The notes beneath the pieces are model-generated. The model worked only from the letters and a program-made list of their open reading frames with translations. It searched no databases and was not told where the DNA came from. 64,000 nt of DNA, taken from the NCBI GenBank assembly GCA_963816955.1, contig CAWFME010000001.1, forward strand, positions 81,559-145,558, given 5' to 3'. The position numbers and the translations under genes were made by a program. Positions 1 to 8,267 of the stretch are shown here, one piece after another. How positions within the stretch are numbered: position 1 is the first letter of the stretch; each line of letters starts with the position of its first letter. Source of the stretch: DATFQI01 sp963816955 (GTDB taxonomy: Bacteria; Actinomycetota; Thermoleophilia; Solirubrobacterales; Solirubrobacteraceae).

Positions 1-339
1 CTCCCACAGCGCCGACTTCTCCTCGGGTGTGGCCGTGCGGGCGCGCGCCGGGAAGACGTCGTCGAGCACCTGGACCTCGACGTCCGGGTCCTCCTGGAGG
101 TTGGCGTACCAGCCCGGGGGCTCGTCGGAGCCGCCCTTGGAGGCGACGATCACGTAGTCGTCGCCGGAGGTGCCGTAGATCAGCGGCGTAGTGCGCTCCT
201 CGCCGCTCTTGCGGCCCTTCGTGGTGAGCAGGAGTATCGAGGTGCCCTTCTTCCAGTCGTGACCGACCTCGCCGCCGGTCTCGCGGTAGCTGCGCACGTG
301 CTCTTCGCCGTAGAGGTGGGATGCGTCCTGTGTGGCCAT
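1..339 (-). CDS. Ddn-like nitroreductase / deazaflavin-dependent oxidoreductase, 3' end outside window
   Basis: The 113 visible codons begin at ATG (337-339) and run off the left edge, so the C-terminus is missing. The core LLLTTKGRKSGEERTTPLIY, followed by YVIVASKGG and PGWYANL, matches the N-terminal two thirds of the split-beta-barrel Ddn family (about 140-150 aa). These proteins use deazaflavin F420 or a flavin to reduce varied substrates in the actinobacterial cytoplasm. The substrate cannot be read from sequence. The gene diverges from the FAD oxidoreductase at 389 with about 49 bp between the start codons, so the two promoters must overlap. Confidence 0.85.
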   Translation of the reverse strand, partial: MATQDASHLYGEEHVRSYRETGGEVGHDWKKGTSILLLTTKGRKSGEERTTPLIYGTSGDDYVIVASKGGSDEPPGWYANLQEDPDVEVQVLDDVFPARARTATPEEKSALWE

Positions 340-388
340 GCCTGAAGGCATACCCACGGCGGCCGCCGAGTATCGTGGCCCGCCCCCC

Positions 389-1879
389 ATGACGCGCCAC
401 GATGCCGTGATCGTCGGCGGCGGCCACAACGGGCTCGTCGCCGCCGCCTACCTGGCCCGTTCCGGGCGCTCCGTGCTCGTGCTCGAGCGCCGCGAGCACA
501 GCGGCGGCGCGGCCGTGTCCGAGCGCCCGTGGCCCGGCGTGGACGCGCGCCTGTCGCGCTACTCCTACCTCGTCTCGCTGCTGCCGCGCGCGATCGCGCG
601 CAATCTCGGCCTCGGGGTCGAGCTGCGCCGGCGCGCGATCTCCTCCTACACGCCGCGGCCCGACGGCGGCGGACTGCTCGTGCGCACCGACGCGGCGCCC
701 CACGACGCCTGGCGCGAGTTCTACGCGATGACCGCGCGCGTCGGCCGGCGCGTGTTCCCGACGCTCACGCGGCCGCTCCCCGGCCGCGACGAGCTGCGCG
801 CCGAGCTGGCCGAGGACGCCGCCTGGGAGGCGCTGTTCGAGCGCCCGCTGGGCGAGGCGGTCGAAGCCGCGTTCGAGGACGACGTGGAGCGCGGGATCGT
901 GCTCACGGACGGGCTGATCGGCACCTTCGCGGCCGCCCACGAGCCCTCGCTACGGCAGAACCGCTGCTTCCTCTACCACGTGATCGGCAACGGCGAGGGC
1001 TACTGGGACGTCCCCGTCGGCGGCATGGGCGCGCTCACCGACGCGCTCGCCCGCGCCGCACGCAAGGCCGGGGCGGAGATCCGCTGCGGCGTCGAGGTGA
1101 CGGCGATCGACCCCGAGGGCGAGGTGCGCTGGGAGGGCGGCTCGGCAGCCGCCGGGCACGTGCTCGCAGCCGTCGCGCCGGCCGAGCTCGCGCGGCTGCT
1201 CGGCGAGCCGGCGCCGGAGCCGCCCCCGGAGGGCGCCCAGCTCAAGCTCAACATGCTCCTCTCACGGCTGCCGCGGCTGCGCGACGGCGCGGTCGACCCG
1301 CGCGAGGCGTTCGCCGGCACCTTCCACGTCAACGAGTCGGCGACCCAGCTGCAGGCTGCCTACGAGCAGGCGGCGCGCGGCGAGATCCCCGCCCTGCCGC
1401 CGTGCGAGATCTACTGCCACTCACTGACGGACCCGACGATCCTCGGGCCCGAGCTGCGCGCGGCCGGCGCCCAGACGCTGACGTGCTTCGGCCTGCACAT
1501 GCCCGCGCGGCTGTTCGCCGACCCGGGCGCGAAGGCGCGCGCGGTGGACGCGACCTTGCGCTCGCTCGACGCGGTGCTGGCCGAGCCCGTCGAGGACTGC
1601 CTGTGGCGCGGGCCCGACGGGGAGCCGTGCCTGGAGGCGCGCACGCCGCCGGAGCTCGAGGCCGAGCTCGGCCTGCCCGCCGGCAACATCTTCCACCGGG
1701 ACCTCGCGTGGCCCTACGCCGAGGACGGCGACGAGCCCGGCGGCTGGGGCGTGGAGACCGCCCATCCGCGCGTGCTGCTGTGCGGCGCGGGGGCCAAGCG
1801 CGGCGGCGGCGTCAGCGGCATCCCGGGCCACAACGCCGCCATGGCGCTCATCCGGGGCCGAGTCGCAGCGGCGCGCTGA
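389..1879 (+). CDS. NAD(P)/FAD-dependent oxidoreductase, phytoene desaturase-like
   Basis: This 496-residue protein opens with a Rossmann FAD-binding motif, AVIVGGGHNGLVAAAYLARSG, then VLVLERREHSGGAA, as in the CrtI/phytoene-desaturase-like superfamily. A C-terminal FAD-contacting segment, VLLCGAGAKRGGGVSGIPGHNAA, is also present. I chose ATG 389, nineteen codons inside a longer frame that begins at GTG 332, because 389 places the dinucleotide fold a few residues from the N-terminus and leaves room for the divergent gene. No carotenoid genes lie nearby, so the substrate is unknown. The 3' end overlaps the convergent cupredoxin gene by about 32 bp. Confidence 0.85.
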   Translation: MTRHDAVIVGGGHNGLVAAAYLARSGRSVLVLERREHSGGAAVSERPWPGVDARLSRYSYLVSLLPRAIARNLGLGVELRRRAISSYTPRPDGGGLLVRTDAAPHDAWREFYAMTARVGRRVFPTLTRPLPGRDELRAELAEDAAWEALFERPLGEAVEAAFEDDVERGIVLTDGLIGTFAAAHEPSLRQNRCFLYHVIGNGEGYWDVPVGGMGALTDALARAARKAGAEIRCGVEVTAIDPEGEVRWEGGSAAAGHVLAAVAPAELARLLGEPAPEPPPEGAQLKLNMLLSRLPRLRDGAVDPREAFAGTFHVNESATQLQAAYEQAARGEIPALPPCEIYCHSLTDPTILGPELRAAGAQTLTCFGLHMPARLFADPGAKARAVDATLRSLDAVLAEPVEDCLWRGPDGEPCLEARTPPELEAELGLPAGNIFHRDLAWPYAEDGDEPGGWGVETAHPRVLLCGAGAKRGGGVSGIPGHNAAMALIRGRVAAAR

Positions 1880-2720
1880 GCGCCAGCGGCGTCGCGCCGT
1901 CGGCCAGCGTGAGCACCACGCGGGCGCGCACGCGGCGCGCGCGTGGGGAGCTTGAAGCGCGCGCGGCCTCGGTCGTCGAGCTCGGCGTGGCGGACGGGCC
2001 ACCAGCCGAAGCGCTCGCGCAGCCGCAGCTGCAGCACCACCATCCCGCCGTGGCCGGGCGGGGTCACGCGCACGCGCACGACGCTGCGCCCGTGGCCCGA
2101 GCGCCCCGTGGCGGTCACCTTGCGGTCGAGCACGAGCAGCGGCACCGGCGGGCTCGCCTGGCTGCCGGCGGCGACGGCGCGCAGCTGCCCGGAGGCGCGC
2201 GGGCGCAGCTCGGCGGTGAAGCCGCCGTCATCGCCCGCGGTCGCGGCGCCGACCGGCGCGAAGCCCGTGCCCTCGTCGGCCTCGATCGTGATCGGCGTGC
2301 CCGCTGGCAGCGCCGTCCGCCCGTGCAGCGGGAACGGCTTGCCCGGCACCGCGGGCTCGGCCGGTGCGTGGAGCATGAGGTCGTGCACCGCGACGGTGCC
2401 GCGCATGAACGGGTGGATGCGAGCAGTAGTAGGCGACGTCGCCCGCGGCGCCGAAGCGTGCGGTCGAACGCCGCGCCCGCGCCGAGCAGGCCGGAGATGA
2501 AGCTGCCGTCGACGCCCGCGACGTCGTGGCGGCGCGCGCTGGCGTTGTCCCAGCGCACGCCGTCGCCGCGCAGGACGTCCACGAGCGGCGGGTCGAAGGC
2601 CGCGTAGCCGATCGTGACCTCGGCCGAGCCCGGCCGCGGGCCGCCGTGGTGGCCCTGCGCCTGCGCGGCGGCGGGGGCGAGCGCCAGCGCGGCGAGGGCG
2701 GCGAGCAGCGCGCGCGTCAT
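1848..2720 (-). pseudogene. Exported cupredoxin-domain protein, interrupted by three frameshifts
   Basis: The frame from ATG 2720 encodes a signal peptide (MTRALLAALAALALAPAAAQA) and the start of a plastocyanin-like domain (ITIGYAAFDPPLVDVL-type strand, then WDNASARRHDV with a candidate copper His). The expected copper loop GDVAYYCS..HPFM is split over three frames, with shifts near 2453-2460 and 2418-2422. A third shift near 1941-1950 separates FKLP from the tail ARVVLTLADGATPLALSAPL, which ends at TGA 1848. All pieces read well once the single bases are corrected, so sequencing error is more likely than true decay. Its ATG overlaps the multicopper oxidase stop (ATGA), indicating one copper operon. 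Confidence 0.7.
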
Positions 2721-3643
2721 CGCCGCCGCACCCGGTAGAGGCCGATCATGCCCTGCTCCATGTGGGTCTCGACGTGGCAGTGGTAGAGCCAGGTCCCCGG
2801 GTCGCGCTCGCGCCAGCGGATGCGGAAGCTCTCCGCCGGGCCGACGGTCTTCGTGTCGACCGGGACGCCGTGCTCGAGCCAGCGGTGGCCGTGGACGTGG
2901 AAGGTGTGGTGCTCGGAGCCCATCGCCATCACGTCCCACTGGATGCGCTCGCCGGGGAAGGCGGTGAAGACGGGGGTGTTGCCGACGAACGCGCGCCCGT
3001 CGATGCCCTGGAAGCGGCCCATCGGCGCGAACACGACGACGAACTCGCGGTCCGGCAGGCGCTCGCGGCGGCCGCGGATCGAGAGCATCCCCCACAAGCC
3101 GCCCTCGATCGACTCGTGCATCGACGGCGAGTGGTCGTGGTAGGGCCAGGCGCCGACCGAGCTGCGCAGCGCGGTCAGCCGGTAGGTCCAGGTCTTCCCC
3201 GGCTTGACGTCGCCGTCGCCGCCGGAGAACCCGGGCACGAAGGCGCCGTCGGAGCTCGGCTTGTAGCGGACGCCGTGGAAGTGCATGGAGTGGGAGCGGC
3301 CGAAGCGGGTGTCGAGGTTCTTGAAGTGCACCCGGATGCGGTCGCCGACGCGGGCGCGGATCAGCGGGCCCGGCATCCCGTCGTCGTCGCCGGAGCCGGG
3401 CGGCAGGTTCCGCATCGGGCGCTTCCAGTTGCGGCTGTAGCGGCGGTAGACGACCGTTCCGAAGACGGTCTCGGACGGGTCGTAGCGCACGCCCATGATC
3501 GCGTCGCGCCCGTTGGGCACGATGTTCCAGCTCACGGGCGTCGCCGCCACCCAGTAATGCCGGACGGCGGCCCCGGCCGGGGCGGTGGAGAGACCCACCG
3601 CCCCGGTCGCGATCAGGGCCGCCGCCGCGGCACGGAACCTCAC
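2717..3643 (-). CDS. Exported two-domain multicopper oxidase
   Basis: The protein has 308 residues from GTG 3643 and a signal peptide ending near ...STAPAGA. All four copper-ligand blocks are visible: HFH at 121-123, YHDH at 168-171, HHTFHVHGH at 245-253, and YHCHVETHMEQGM at 287-299. The last block carries the type-1 Cys289 and Met299 and the trinuclear-site histidines. The length fits two-domain oxidases (small laccase or nitrite-reductase-like) rather than three-domain CopA. It should act outside the membrane on metals or phenolics, but the substrate is unknown. It sits between two cupredoxin genes, six bases after the upstream stop, so the products may exchange electrons. Confidence 0.88.
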   Translation of the reverse strand: MRFRAAAAALIATGAVGLSTAPAGAAVRHYWVAATPVSWNIVPNGRDAIMGVRYDPSETVFGTVVYRRYSRNWKRPMRNLPPGSGDDDGMPGPLIRARVGDRIRVHFKNLDTRFGRSHSMHFHGVRYKPSSDGAFVPGFSGGDGDVKPGKTWTYRLTALRSSVGAWPYHDHSPSMHESIEGGLWGMLSIRGRRERLPDREFVVVFAPMGRFQGIDGRAFVGNTPVFTAFPGERIQWDVMAMGSEHHTFHVHGHRWLEHGVPVDTKTVGPAESFRIRWRERDPGTWLYHCHVETHMEQGMIGLYRVRRR

Positions 3644-3648
3644 CGCTG

Positions 3649-4719
3649 CTACTGGACCGTCACCGTCGCCTTCATGAACGGGTGGATCATGCAGTAGAAG
3701 TCGTACGACCCCGGCGCGCCGAACGTCACCGAGTTGCTCGACGGCAGCGGAGTGCCCGCCGCGGTGTCCATCACGGCCGAGTTCCAGAACCCGTTGCCGT
3801 GCAGCAGCGGCGTGAGCGTGCCGACCGCGGGCGGCGGCTCGCTCGGATACACGGCCCGCGGGTCGAAGATCGGCGACTGGAAGCTCGCCGCGATCTGCCC
3901 GAGGTAGGAGTTCGGCTCGGTCTCCGGGTTGCCCGGGCCGGTCGTCGCCGTGTGGACGTCGTAGGAGCCCGGCGACATCCGGAAGGCCAGCGTCGTGCCG
4001 GTCGGGACCGTCACCTTGTCGGGGACGAAGCCGAAGAACTCCTCGCCGCCCTTGCCCGCCACGCCGACATTGATCGTGTTGGCCGGCGGTGTCGCCTTGG
4101 GCAGCTGCTTGGAGGTCTTCACGCTCGCGGCGACCTGGCGCTTGACGGCCCTTCGGTCGGCCTTCGCCGAGGGCACCGAGCGGCCCTTCGCCTTGACGGT
4201 GACCTTGCCCGTCATGCCCGCGTGGATGTTGCAGTAGTACGTGAACGTCCCGATCTTCTTGAACGTCACCGTGACCGGCTTGAGCTTCTCGCCGAGCGGC
4301 AGGCCGCTCATCACGCGCTTGGAGCCGTTGTAGGAGAGCTTCTTGCCGAACGTGCCCCGGGCGAGCGCCGCGGTGAAGCCCACCTGGTCCTGGCCGTTGA
4401 ACCAGAACGGCTGGCCCGCCGCGTCGTTGACCCCGGCGACCTTCTGGCCCGTCGGTGAGATCAGCGGGAGCGGATCGGCGCCGCGCGCCGGCAGGTCGAA
4501 CGAGTGGAAGCCGACCGGCAGGAACCGGACCTTGTCGCCCTTGTTGATCGTGATCCCGTGCGGGAAGTAGTCGTTGACGTCCACGCCCAGCGGCATGAAC
4601 GCCTTGGCCGACTTCGGCGGGATCCCCATGTTCACCGACTTGGTCCTGGCCTGCGCGACTCCCGGCAGTGCCAGTACGACCACCAGGGCTCCGACCCCGG
4701 CTCTGCAACGTCCTGTCAC
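3649..4719 (-). CDS. Exported double-cupredoxin protein
   Basis: This 356-residue protein starts at GTG 4719, preceded by a GGGAG Shine-Dalgarno, and has a signal peptide ending ...LPGVAQA. It contains two plastocyanin/azurin-like domains. Each ends in a type-1 copper loop: YYCNIHAGM (Cys163, His166, Met169) and FYCMIHPFM (Cys343, His346, Met349), with upstream histidines at 72 and 256. A basic Lys/Arg-rich linker (about 175-205) joins them. It heads the copper cluster and could be a blue-copper electron carrier or copper chaperone for the multicopper oxidase. I know no named family with exactly this arrangement. Confidence 0.82.
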   Translation of the reverse strand: MTGRCRAGVGALVVVLALPGVAQARTKSVNMGIPPKSAKAFMPLGVDVNDYFPHGITINKGDKVRFLPVGFHSFDLPARGADPLPLISPTGQKVAGVNDAAGQPFWFNGQDQVGFTAALARGTFGKKLSYNGSKRVMSGLPLGEKLKPVTVTFKKIGTFTYYCNIHAGMTGKVTVKAKGRSVPSAKADRRAVKRQVAASVKTSKQLPKATPPANTINVGVAGKGGEEFFGFVPDKVTVPTGTTLAFRMSPGSYDVHTATTGPGNPETEPNSYLGQIAASFQSPIFDPRAVYPSEPPPAVGTLTPLLHGNGFWNSAVMDTAAGTPLPSSNSVTFGAPGSYDFYCMIHPFMKATVTVQ

Positions 4720-5063
4720 GTGGTGCTCCCTTCTCCGTGCCCGTCACCGTCGACGTAGGCGTTGGAGCGACCATAATCGGGTCGGGAGCGTGGAGGCAAG
4801 TCAAGCGTGAACCGACGGTGAGTCAGCGCCTGCGGGCGCCGGCTGCGGGCGGACACGCGAGCAGGCTGGCGGCCACGAGCGCGCGCTGGCTGCGGTGCAG
4901 CTCTCGGGCCGGGACGCTGGGGACGGTGGTGAGCATGGGCACAGCCTCCTCCTCGGCGGCCCCGCGCTCCCAGGGGGCAGGCCCGCGTCTGCGGAGCCGG
5001 GGACCGTAGGCCGCTGGTGCGGCCGTCCGCACCCGGCCCTGGCGGTACCGTGGGAGGGCCACG
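4720..5063. other. Intergenic region between the divergent copper operon and hypothetical gene
   Basis: This 344-bp spacer should contain the leftward promoter of the copper operon and the rightward promoter of the gene at 5064. I see no clear -35/-10 pair or known regulator site. It includes one small leftward reading frame (4823-4936), listed separately. Confidence 0.5.
4823..4936 (-). CDS. Candidate 37-residue peptide
   Basis: ATG at 4936 is preceded at 8 bp by a very strong GAGGAGG Shine-Dalgarno, unusual in this window where many genes lack one. The peptide MLTTVPSVPARELHRSQRAL continues with a short hydrophobic stretch (VAASLLACPP) and an AGARRR tail. It lies between the copper operon and the hypothetical gene, reading in the copper operon direction. 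It could be a leader peptide or a chance frame. The evidence is the ribosome binding site alone. Confidence 0.3.
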   Translation of the reverse strand: MLTTVPSVPARELHRSQRALVAASLLACPPAAGARRR

Positions 5064-5408
5064 ATGCCGACCTTCGAAGGCCTCCAGTTCGCCTACGCGC
5101 TCTACGCGCTCCCGCCCGGCCGGCTTCCGTTCGGGCGCTGGCGCTGGGAGCTGTGGCACGGCGCGACGATGGTCGCCGCCGGCTGGCGCCTGTCGCGCCC
5201 CCAGGCGGGCCGCGCGCTGCGCCTGCACGCGGCCGAGTTCGGCCACCGGCTGTTCGGCCTGCCCGTGCCGGCCCGGGAGCCCTCGACGGGCGCCGGCGAC
5301 CTGCGGCCCGGCGTGGCCGAGCGGCTCGCGATCGGGTCGATCACCTGCCTGCTGGTGCCGCGGGCGCTCGAGGCGCCCGCCGCCACCGCCGCGCAAGCGC
5401 TGCAGTAG
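5064..5408 (+). CDS. Hypothetical protein, 114 aa
   Basis: The gene starts at ATG 5064 with a GGGAGG Shine-Dalgarno at 5052-5057. The product is Arg- and Trp-rich at the N-terminus (FGRWRWELWHGATMVAAGWR) with no signal peptide or recognised domain. It ends 32 bp before the phosphorylase start, so the two may be co-transcribed. I do not recognise a family. Confidence 0.6.
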   Translation: MPTFEGLQFAYALYALPPGRLPFGRWRWELWHGATMVAAGWRLSRPQAGRALRLHAAEFGHRLFGLPVPAREPSTGAGDLRPGVAERLAIGSITCLLVPRALEAPAATAAQALQ

Positions 5409-5440
5409 GCACGCGCGCGCGTCTGGTAACACAGTCCCCC

Positions 5441-7603
5441 GTGAACGCCGGTACCACAGACCTCGCCGCGGCGGCTGCCGCCCTCCAGTCCCGCCTCCCG
5501 GAGCCGCTGGCTCCGCTCGCGGAGATCGCCTACAACTACCGCTGGTCGTGGACGCCCGGCGGCCCCGAGCTCTTCGCGGAGATCGACCCCAAGCGCTGGC
5601 TGGCCTGCGCCGGGAACCCGGTGCGGATGCTGCAGGAGACGCACCCCTCGCGGCTCGCCGAGGCGGCCGGGGACGCCGCCTTCATCGGGCGCCTCGCCGC
5701 GCTGCAGGAGGCGCTCGAGGAGGCGCTGGCCGAGGACACGCTCGAGGGCGCGACCGTCTCGCACGAGTCCCCCGCCGCGTTCTTCTGCGCGGAGTACGCC
5801 GTCCACGGGTCGCTGCCGGTGTACTCCGGCGGCCTCGGCGTGCTCGCCGGCGACATCCTCAAGGAGGCGTCCGACCGCGCGCTGCCGCTGGTCGCGGTCG
5901 GCCTGATGTACCGCCACGGCTACTTCCGCCAGCGCATCGACGCCTCGGGCTGGCAGCACGAGTACTGGGTCGACACGGACCCCGACCGGGTCCCGGGCGC
6001 GCTCGTGACCGGTGAGGACGGGGAGCCCGTCACCGTCACGGTGCCGCTTGGAGCCGAGCGCGAGCTGGTGGCGCAGATCTGGCGCGTCGACGTCGGCCGC
6101 GTCCCGCTGCTGCTGCTCGACGCCGACCGGCCGGAGAACGACGTCGCCGACCGCTGGATCACCTCGCGCCTGTACGTGGGCGACGGCGACGTGCGGCTCA
6201 GCCAGTACCTGCTGCTGGGCATCGGCGGCGTGCGGGCGCTGCACGCGCTCGGGATCGAGCCCGGCGTCGTGCACCTCAACGAGGGCCACGCCGCGTTCGC
6301 GACGCTCGAGCTCGCGCGCACCGCGCGCGAGGCAGACGGCGGCACGACCGACGAGGCGTTCGAGGTCGTGCGCCGCCGCACCGTCTTCACCACGCACACG
6401 CCGGTGCCCGCCGGCAACGACACCTACCCCGCCGGGCAGGTCGTAGAGCGTCTCGGCGGGATCGCCGCCGAGATGGGCGTCGACGCCGCCGAGCTCGTGC
6501 GGCGCGGCCGCACCAACCCCGGCGACGAGCACGAGCCGTTCGGCGTCACGCAGTTCGCGCTGCGCTCCTCGCGGATCGCCAACGGCGTCAGCGCGCGCCA
6601 CGGCGAGGTCGCCCGCGGCATGTGGCAGGGGTTGTGGCCCGACCGCGCCGTCGAGGACGTGCCGATCGCGCACGTGACCAACGGCGTCCACATCCCGACC
6701 TGGCTCGGCACGCCGCTGCGCGAGCTGCTGGACCGCCACCTCGGCGACGGCTGGATCGACCGCGCTGTCGAGCCGTCGACCTGGGACGGCGTGGCCGAGA
6801 TCCCCGGCGCGGACCTGTGGGCCGCCCGCAGCGAGCAGCGCCGCGAGCTGATCGAGCTCGTGAAGGCGCGCAGCGTCACCGAGCGCCTCCAGCGCGGCGA
6901 TACCCCGGAGTACGTGCGCGCCGCGGTCGACTCGCTCGACCCCGACGTGCTGACGATCGGCTTCGCGCGCCGGGTGGCGACCTACAAGCGGCTGGACCTG
7001 CTGCTGCGCGACGTCGACCGGGCGCTCGCGCTGCTCGGCGACGGCGACCGGCCGGTCCAGTTCATCCTCGCCGGCAAGGCCCACCCGCGCGACGACGACG
7101 GCAAGCGGCTCGTGCAGCGCCTGTTCGAGATGAAGTCGCACCCGCAGGTCGGCCGCCGCGTCGTCTACCTCGATGACTACGACGTCGCGCTCGGCGCCGC
7201 GATGACGCGCGGCTGCGACATCTGGGTCAACGTGCCGCGGCCGCCGCTGGAGGCCTCGGGCACGTCGGGCATCAAGTCCGCGGTCAACGGCGGCCTGCAG
7301 CTGTCGGTGCTCGACGGCTGGTGGCCGGAGGCCTACGACGGCTCCAACGGCTGGGCGATCGGCGGCGAGGTCGACGACGACCACGGCGCGCAGGACTGGC
7401 GCCACGCCCACGAGCTCTACACGCTGCTGCTCGAGCACGCGGTGCCCGCGTTCTACGAGCGCGGCGGGGACGGCCTGCCGAAGGCGTGGCTGGAGATGGT
7501 GCGCGCCGCGCTGCGCACGATCGGGCCGAACTTCGGCGCAGGGCGCATGATCCGCGACTACGTGCGCGAGATCTACCCGCCCGAGGTCGCCGCCGGCGTC
7601 TGA
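5441..7603 (+). CDS. glgP: Alpha-glucan (glycogen) phosphorylase
   Basis: The 720-residue product belongs to the shorter alpha-glucan phosphorylase branch (GT35) that begins with a DUF3417-type segment (LAPLAEIAYNYRWSWTPGG). It releases glucose-1-phosphate from glycogen or other alpha-1,4-glucans using pyridoxal phosphate. The cofactor motif is EASGTSGIKSAVNGGLQ, where the lysine binds PLP, followed by LDGWWPEAYDGSNGWAIG. VHLNEGHAAF and THTPVPAGND are further family motifs. I chose GTG 5441 because homology starts about 15 codons later and no other start fits; no Shine-Dalgarno is evident. No other glycogen genes are adjacent. Confidence 0.93.
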   Translation: MNAGTTDLAAAAAALQSRLPEPLAPLAEIAYNYRWSWTPGGPELFAEIDPKRWLACAGNPVRMLQETHPSRLAEAAGDAAFIGRLAALQEALEEALAEDTLEGATVSHESPAAFFCAEYAVHGSLPVYSGGLGVLAGDILKEASDRALPLVAVGLMYRHGYFRQRIDASGWQHEYWVDTDPDRVPGALVTGEDGEPVTVTVPLGAERELVAQIWRVDVGRVPLLLLDADRPENDVADRWITSRLYVGDGDVRLSQYLLLGIGGVRALHALGIEPGVVHLNEGHAAFATLELARTAREADGGTTDEAFEVVRRRTVFTTHTPVPAGNDTYPAGQVVERLGGIAAEMGVDAAELVRRGRTNPGDEHEPFGVTQFALRSSRIANGVSARHGEVARGMWQGLWPDRAVEDVPIAHVTNGVHIPTWLGTPLRELLDRHLGDGWIDRAVEPSTWDGVAEIPGADLWAARSEQRRELIELVKARSVTERLQRGDTPEYVRAAVDSLDPDVLTIGFARRVATYKRLDLLLRDVDRALALLGDGDRPVQFILAGKAHPRDDDGKRLVQRLFEMKSHPQVGRRVVYLDDYDVALGAAMTRGCDIWVNVPRPPLEASGTSGIKSAVNGGLQLSVLDGWWPEAYDGSNGWAIGGEVDDDHGAQDWRHAHELYTLLLEHAVPAFYERGGDGLPKAWLEMVRAALRTIGPNFGAGRMIRDYVREIYPPEVAAGV

Positions 7604-7629
7604 GGATTCAGGGAACCTCGCCGCCCCGG

Positions 7630-7654
7630 CGGGCGTATGCAGGTCGTACGCCCG
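7630..7654 (+). other. 8-bp inverted repeat in the 5' leader of the YtkA-like gene
   Basis: CGGGCGTA (7630-7637) and TACGCCCG (7647-7654) form a perfect stem with a 9-nt loop, lying between glgP and the Shine-Dalgarno GAAGGAG of the next gene. It could be a weak terminator for glgP or an operator; there is no T-tract. Confidence 0.4.
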
Positions 7655-7671
7655 CGAGAAGGAGCGAGGTC

Positions 7672-8187
7672 ATGCGCACATGGTGGATCGCCGCCCTGGT
7701 GGCGGCAGCAGGGCTGCTGGGGCTGCCCGCGGCCGCGACGGCCGGCGGCTGGGCGACGGTGTCGCTGAGCTCGACGCCCGACGGCCTCGGGCCCGGGGCT
7801 CCGTGGGACGTCGAGATGACGATCCTCCAGCACGGCAAGACGCCGCTCGACGGCGTGGAGCCCTCGATCACGCTCACGAACGGCGCGACGGGCAAGACCG
7901 AGTACGTGGCGGCGAAGCCGACGGGGCGCCCCGGCGTCTACGAGGCGCGCGCGGTCTTCCCGGACGCAGGGCGCTGGACCTACACCGTCGACGACGGCTT
8001 CTCGCGGGTCCACGACTACCCGGCGGTCACGATCAGCGGCGCCGCGAGCGCGCCGGCCGCAGCCGGCGGCGACGGCTTCCCGTGGACCGCGCTCGGCATC
8101 GCGCTCCTCGCCGGCGCGGCGGCGGCGCTGCTCACGACCGGCGTCCGGCGCCGCCGATCCAGAGCGGCGCTCGGCGGCTCGGCGTGA
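7672..8187 (+). CDS. Exported YtkA/FixH-like protein with C-terminal membrane anchor
   Basis: The 171-residue protein starts at ATG 7672 behind GAAGGAG. It has a signal peptide (AALVAAAGLLGLPAAATA), one Ig-like beta domain of about 100 residues, and a C-terminal membrane helix (ALGIALLAGAAAALLTTGV) followed by Arg residues, so the domain should face outward. The pattern WDVEMTILQHGKTPLDGVEPSI..GVYEARAVFPDAGRWTYTVDDGF, split here for brevity, resembles YtkA/FixH-like or CopC-like domains of unknown binding. The assignment is by pattern only. Confidence 0.65.
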   Translation: MRTWWIAALVAAAGLLGLPAAATAGGWATVSLSSTPDGLGPGAPWDVEMTILQHGKTPLDGVEPSITLTNGATGKTEYVAAKPTGRPGVYEARAVFPDAGRWTYTVDDGFSRVHDYPAVTISGAASAPAAAGGDGFPWTALGIALLAGAAAALLTTGVRRRRSRAALGGSA

Positions 8188-8267
8188 CAGCGCGCTAGGG
8201 CCCGCCTCGCTCCATCGGGGCGATCCGCCAAGATGGCGGCACGCCCCGCTCCGAACGGCCGGCGGGG

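Noticed and set aside
2717..4804. One long leftward frame across the multicopper oxidase and the double cupredoxin
   Set aside because: Its N-terminal half is an out-of-frame shadow of the cupredoxin gene; signal peptide and motifs show two separate genes.
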